Of a DNA stretch of 64,000 bases, positions 61,929 through 64,000 are shown piece by piece (within the stretch, counting starts at the first letter, position 1; every line of letters starts with the position of its first letter). This stretch comes from JBCBAP01 sp038532435 (GTDB lineage Bacteria > Pseudomonadota > Alphaproteobacteria > Rhodobacterales > Rhodobacteraceae), in the NCBI GenBank assembly GCA_038532435.1, contig JBCBAP010000014.1:1-64000 (forward strand). The letters are read 5' to 3'. The position numbers and the translations under genes were made by a program. The notes below the pieces were generated by a model. That model was not told the DNA's origin and made no database searches. It saw only the letters and a list, made by a program, of their open reading frames with translations.

Positions 61929-63182
61929 TCAGCTGTCGCGGACTGCGCGAAGCAGGCGGTCGGATGCGAAGCCGTCGGGCGTCAGGCCGCGGGCCGACTG
62001 GAACTGTCGTATGGCCCGTTCGGAGTTTGGCCCGATGATCCCATCGGTCCCTTCCGTGTCGTAGCCGAGAGCTGTCAGACGCTGCTGCAGTTCCCGCCGT
62101 TCGGTGCGGGTGAGCGGCAGGATGTCCCGGGGCCACGCGCCGGCGAAGGCCGCGCCGCCAAAAATGCGGTCCCCCAGGTGCCCCACGGCGAGCGCGTAGG
62201 AGGTCGCGTTGTTGTAGCGCTTGATCACCTCGAAATTGCTGAAGGTGAGGAACGCAGGGCCTGTCGCACCCATGGGCAGGATGAGCTTCGCGGGACCATG
62301 TTCCGGGATCCGCTGGCCGTCGGACCCGCGGATGCCTGCATTGGTCCAGAAGCTTGAGGGGCGCGCGAAGTTCCGGTCCGCGAGGGTGTGGTTGAAACCT
62401 TCGGGCAGGCGCACCTCGAGCCCCCAGGGCTGGCCCTTCTGCCAGCCGTGGCGGGCGAGGTAGTAGGCTGTGGAGGCAAGCGCGTCTGTCGGATCATCAT
62501 CGGACCAGACATCGCGGCGCCCGTCGCCCCGGAAATCCTGGGCGTAGGCCTGGTAGGAGGTGGGCATGAACTGGGTGTGTCCCATCGCCCCGGCCCAGGA
62601 GCCGCGCATCCTGTCCGGGCTCACGTCCCCATTCTGCAGGATCAGGAGGGCTGCGATCAGCTCCCGCTCCGCCCAGTCGCGCCTGCGCCCGTCATAGGCG
62701 AGGGTGGCCAGGGAATTGATCGTGCTGAAATTGCCCCGGACCGCGCCGTAGGCGGTTTCCATGCCCCAGATCGAGAGGACCACGCGCCGCTCCACGCCGT
62801 AACGCTCCTCGATTTGCGCAAGTGCGGTCGGGTAGCGTTCGGCCATGCGGCGGCCGTTGGCGATGCGGGTGCGGGACACGGCGCTTTCGAGATATTGCCA
62901 GAGGGGGCGGACAAACTCCGGCTGGGCACCGTCGAGCTCGACGACCTTCCGGCTCGGGCGGACAGACGTAAAGGCGCTGTCGAACGTGCGTGGCTCCACC
63001 CCTGCCGCGAGGGCGCGGGCGCGGAACGTAGCGCGCCACCCGGCGAAGTCCTGGGCGGCGGCGGCCCGGTCCGCGACTGTCGCCCGGGGCTTGGGCGGCT
63101 CAGCGCTCAGGACGTTTGCCTCCGACATGGCGGGGGTGAGGGCCAGCAGGGCGGCGAGCCAGAGCGCGGGGTGGCGGGACAT
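61929..63182 (-). CDS. Lytic murein transglycosylase, MltB family, with peptidoglycan-binding domain
   Basis: Cleaves glycan strands of peptidoglycan, leaving 1,6-anhydro ends. The 417-aa periplasmic protein has a signal peptide (ending SEAN near residue 22), a GH103/MltB domain with the catalytic glutamate in SIWGMETAYGAVRGNF (near residue 140) and GAMGHTQFMPTSYQAYA near 207, and a C-terminal PG_binding_1 domain (LQQRLTALGYDTEGTDGIIG in part). No lipobox is visible, so it is probably soluble. Confidence 0.94.
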   Translation of the reverse strand: MSRHPALWLAALLALTPAMSEANVLSAEPPKPRATVADRAAAAQDFAGWRATFRARALAAGVEPRTFDSAFTSVRPSRKVVELDGAQPEFVRPLWQYLESAVSRTRIANGRRMAERYPTALAQIEERYGVERRVVLSIWGMETAYGAVRGNFSTINSLATLAYDGRRRDWAERELIAALLILQNGDVSPDRMRGSWAGAMGHTQFMPTSYQAYAQDFRGDGRRDVWSDDDPTDALASTAYYLARHGWQKGQPWGLEVRLPEGFNHTLADRNFARPSSFWTNAGIRGSDGQRIPEHGPAKLILPMGATGPAFLTFSNFEVIKRYNNATSYALAVGHLGDRIFGGAAFAGAWPRDILPLTRTERRELQQRLTALGYDTEGTDGIIGPNSERAIRQFQSARGLTPDGFASDRLLRAVRDS

Positions 63183-63220
63183 GGACGGGCCTCCGGTCTG
63201 CAGGGGGAACTGTCACGGCG

Positions 63221-64000
63221 TCAGTTTCCGAAGATACCACTGAGCACCGATTCGAGCAGACTGCCGATGGTCGGGGCGGCGGGTTTGGAGTGGGGAGCGG
63301 GCCGCTGCGGCTGGGGCTGGACCACCGCCACGGGACGCTCGGGCAGGATCATGGGCAGGGGCCGGGGCGGCAGATCCGCGTGCAGGTCGATCATGAGCCG
63401 ACGCCAGATCTCCGCCGGGAGGCCGCCGCCGGTCACACCGGTAAGTGGCGTGTTGTCATCGTAGCCCATCCAGACACCCGCCACATAATCCGCGGTGAAG
63501 CCGACGAACCACGCATCCCGGGCGGCCTGGGTGGTGCCAGTCTTGCCCGCGACCATGCGGCCCGGGATCGCCGCGCGACGACCGGTACCCCAGGGCGCCT
63601 CGACCACCTGGTTCATCATGTAGGTCATCCGGCCCGCGACTTGCGGGGAAACGATCTGGTAGCGGGGTTGTTCCCGGTTGGTTAGGAGCGGGGTTTCCGC
63701 CCGGCGCAGGCGCATCTCCAGCAGGCCGTAGGGTCGCGCGCGCTGGCCCGTGTTCAGGAAGGCCGCGTAGGCCCCGGTGAGCTCCATCAGGCTGACCTCC
63801 GACACACCGAGGGCGACGGAAGGGCCAGCGGCGAGGGGAGATCCGATCCCGAGGTCCCTGGCGACCGCACGCACCCGCTTGCGCCCCGCGGTTTCGGAAA
63901 CGCGGACCGCCGCGGTGTTGGTGGAGCGGGCGAAGGCTTCGGCGATCGTCATCGGCCCCTTGAAATCGCGGGTGTAGTTCTTCGGGCTCCAGGGCCCGGA
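63221..64000 (-). CDS. Penicillin-binding protein 1A-type, C-terminal part
   Basis: The open frame continues to the window edge, so only the last 259 residues are present. This is the end of the transpeptidase domain: WSPKNYTRDFKGPMTIAEAF, then the SxN motif ARSTNTAAVRV, and the KTG box MVAGKTGTTQAARDAWFVGFT (in part) near window residue 145. The SxxK serine and any transglycosylase domain lie outside. The tail is Pro-rich (PPRPLPMILPERPVAVVQPQ). It cross-links peptidoglycan and lies 38 bp upstream of the lytic transglycosylase on the same strand, with which it may be co-expressed. Confidence 0.93.
   Translation of the reverse strand, partial: SGPWSPKNYTRDFKGPMTIAEAFARSTNTAAVRVSETAGRKRVRAVARDLGIGSPLAAGPSVALGVSEVSLMELTGAYAAFLNTGQRARPYGLLEMRLRRAETPLLTNREQPRYQIVSPQVAGRMTYMMNQVVEAPWGTGRRAAIPGRMVAGKTGTTQAARDAWFVGFTADYVAGVWMGYDDNTPLTGVTGGGLPAEIWRRLMIDLHADLPPRPLPMILPERPVAVVQPQPQRPAPHSKPAAPTIGSLLESVLSGIFGN

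Overview
This window is GC-rich DNA that reads as the chromosome of an alphaproteobacterium, most likely a marine Rhodobacterales (Roseobacter-type) organism. The pointers are the rnd-kdsD-lptC-lptA-lptB-rpoN-hpf-ptsN block, a COQ9 homologue, a VPLPA-CTERM protein, a consensus CtrA box, and frequent ATGA, GTGA and TTGA start/stop overlaps. The assignment is an inference from content; there is no rRNA here.

Layout: 1-157 is a perfect 55-bp inverted repeat that cuts off a peptidyl-prolyl isomerase gene and looks like a contig end or foldback artefact. 400-12068 is housekeeping and envelope: secA, an FkbM methyltransferase, a two-gene envelope operon (Ser/Pro-rich exported protein plus a PstS-like/OmpA fusion), then radC, map, sfsA and a CinA-type MoCF protein. 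At 12295-12605 lies a tRNA-Leu(UAA) gene interrupted by a 225-nt group I intron, followed by a Tat-exported cpdB-like nucleotidase. 15012-22609 is a ten-gene thiamine operon on the minus strand (thiD-thiO-thiS-thiG-thiE-thiF-thiY-tenA-thiZ-thiX) behind a TPP riboswitch and a good promoter. It combines thiazole synthesis, pyrimidine salvage and condensation, without thiC.

22688-31520 holds tRNA-Arg(UCU), a TPR/beta-barrel plus FecR-domain pair, and a LysR-linked polyamine-type ABC transporter operon ending in an aldehyde dehydrogenase. 31949-35741 is a compact minus-strand set: a membrane cyclic-nucleotide-binding-fold protein, a CHASE2-adenylate/guanylate cyclase and a metallophosphoesterase, a candidate second-messenger cassette. 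36323-42631 encodes a 2102-residue beta-helix/RTX secreted protein with an apparently identical 780-bp internal duplication. A gene-poor stretch and a VPLPA-CTERM protein follow.

46147-54626 is a surface-polysaccharide locus (kdsB, galU, four glycosyltransferases, a double sulfotransferase). 54630-60814 is the LPS-transport/rpoN/nitrogen-PTS block, which also holds kdsD and RNase D. The end carries coq9 flanked by an inverted pair of 33-bp repeats, a lytic transglycosylase and the C-terminal part of a penicillin-binding protein that runs off the window.

The strongest candidates for something new are the CHASE2-cyclase/binding-fold/phosphoesterase cassette, the giant duplicated RTX beta-helix protein beside it, and the intron-bearing tRNA-Leu.
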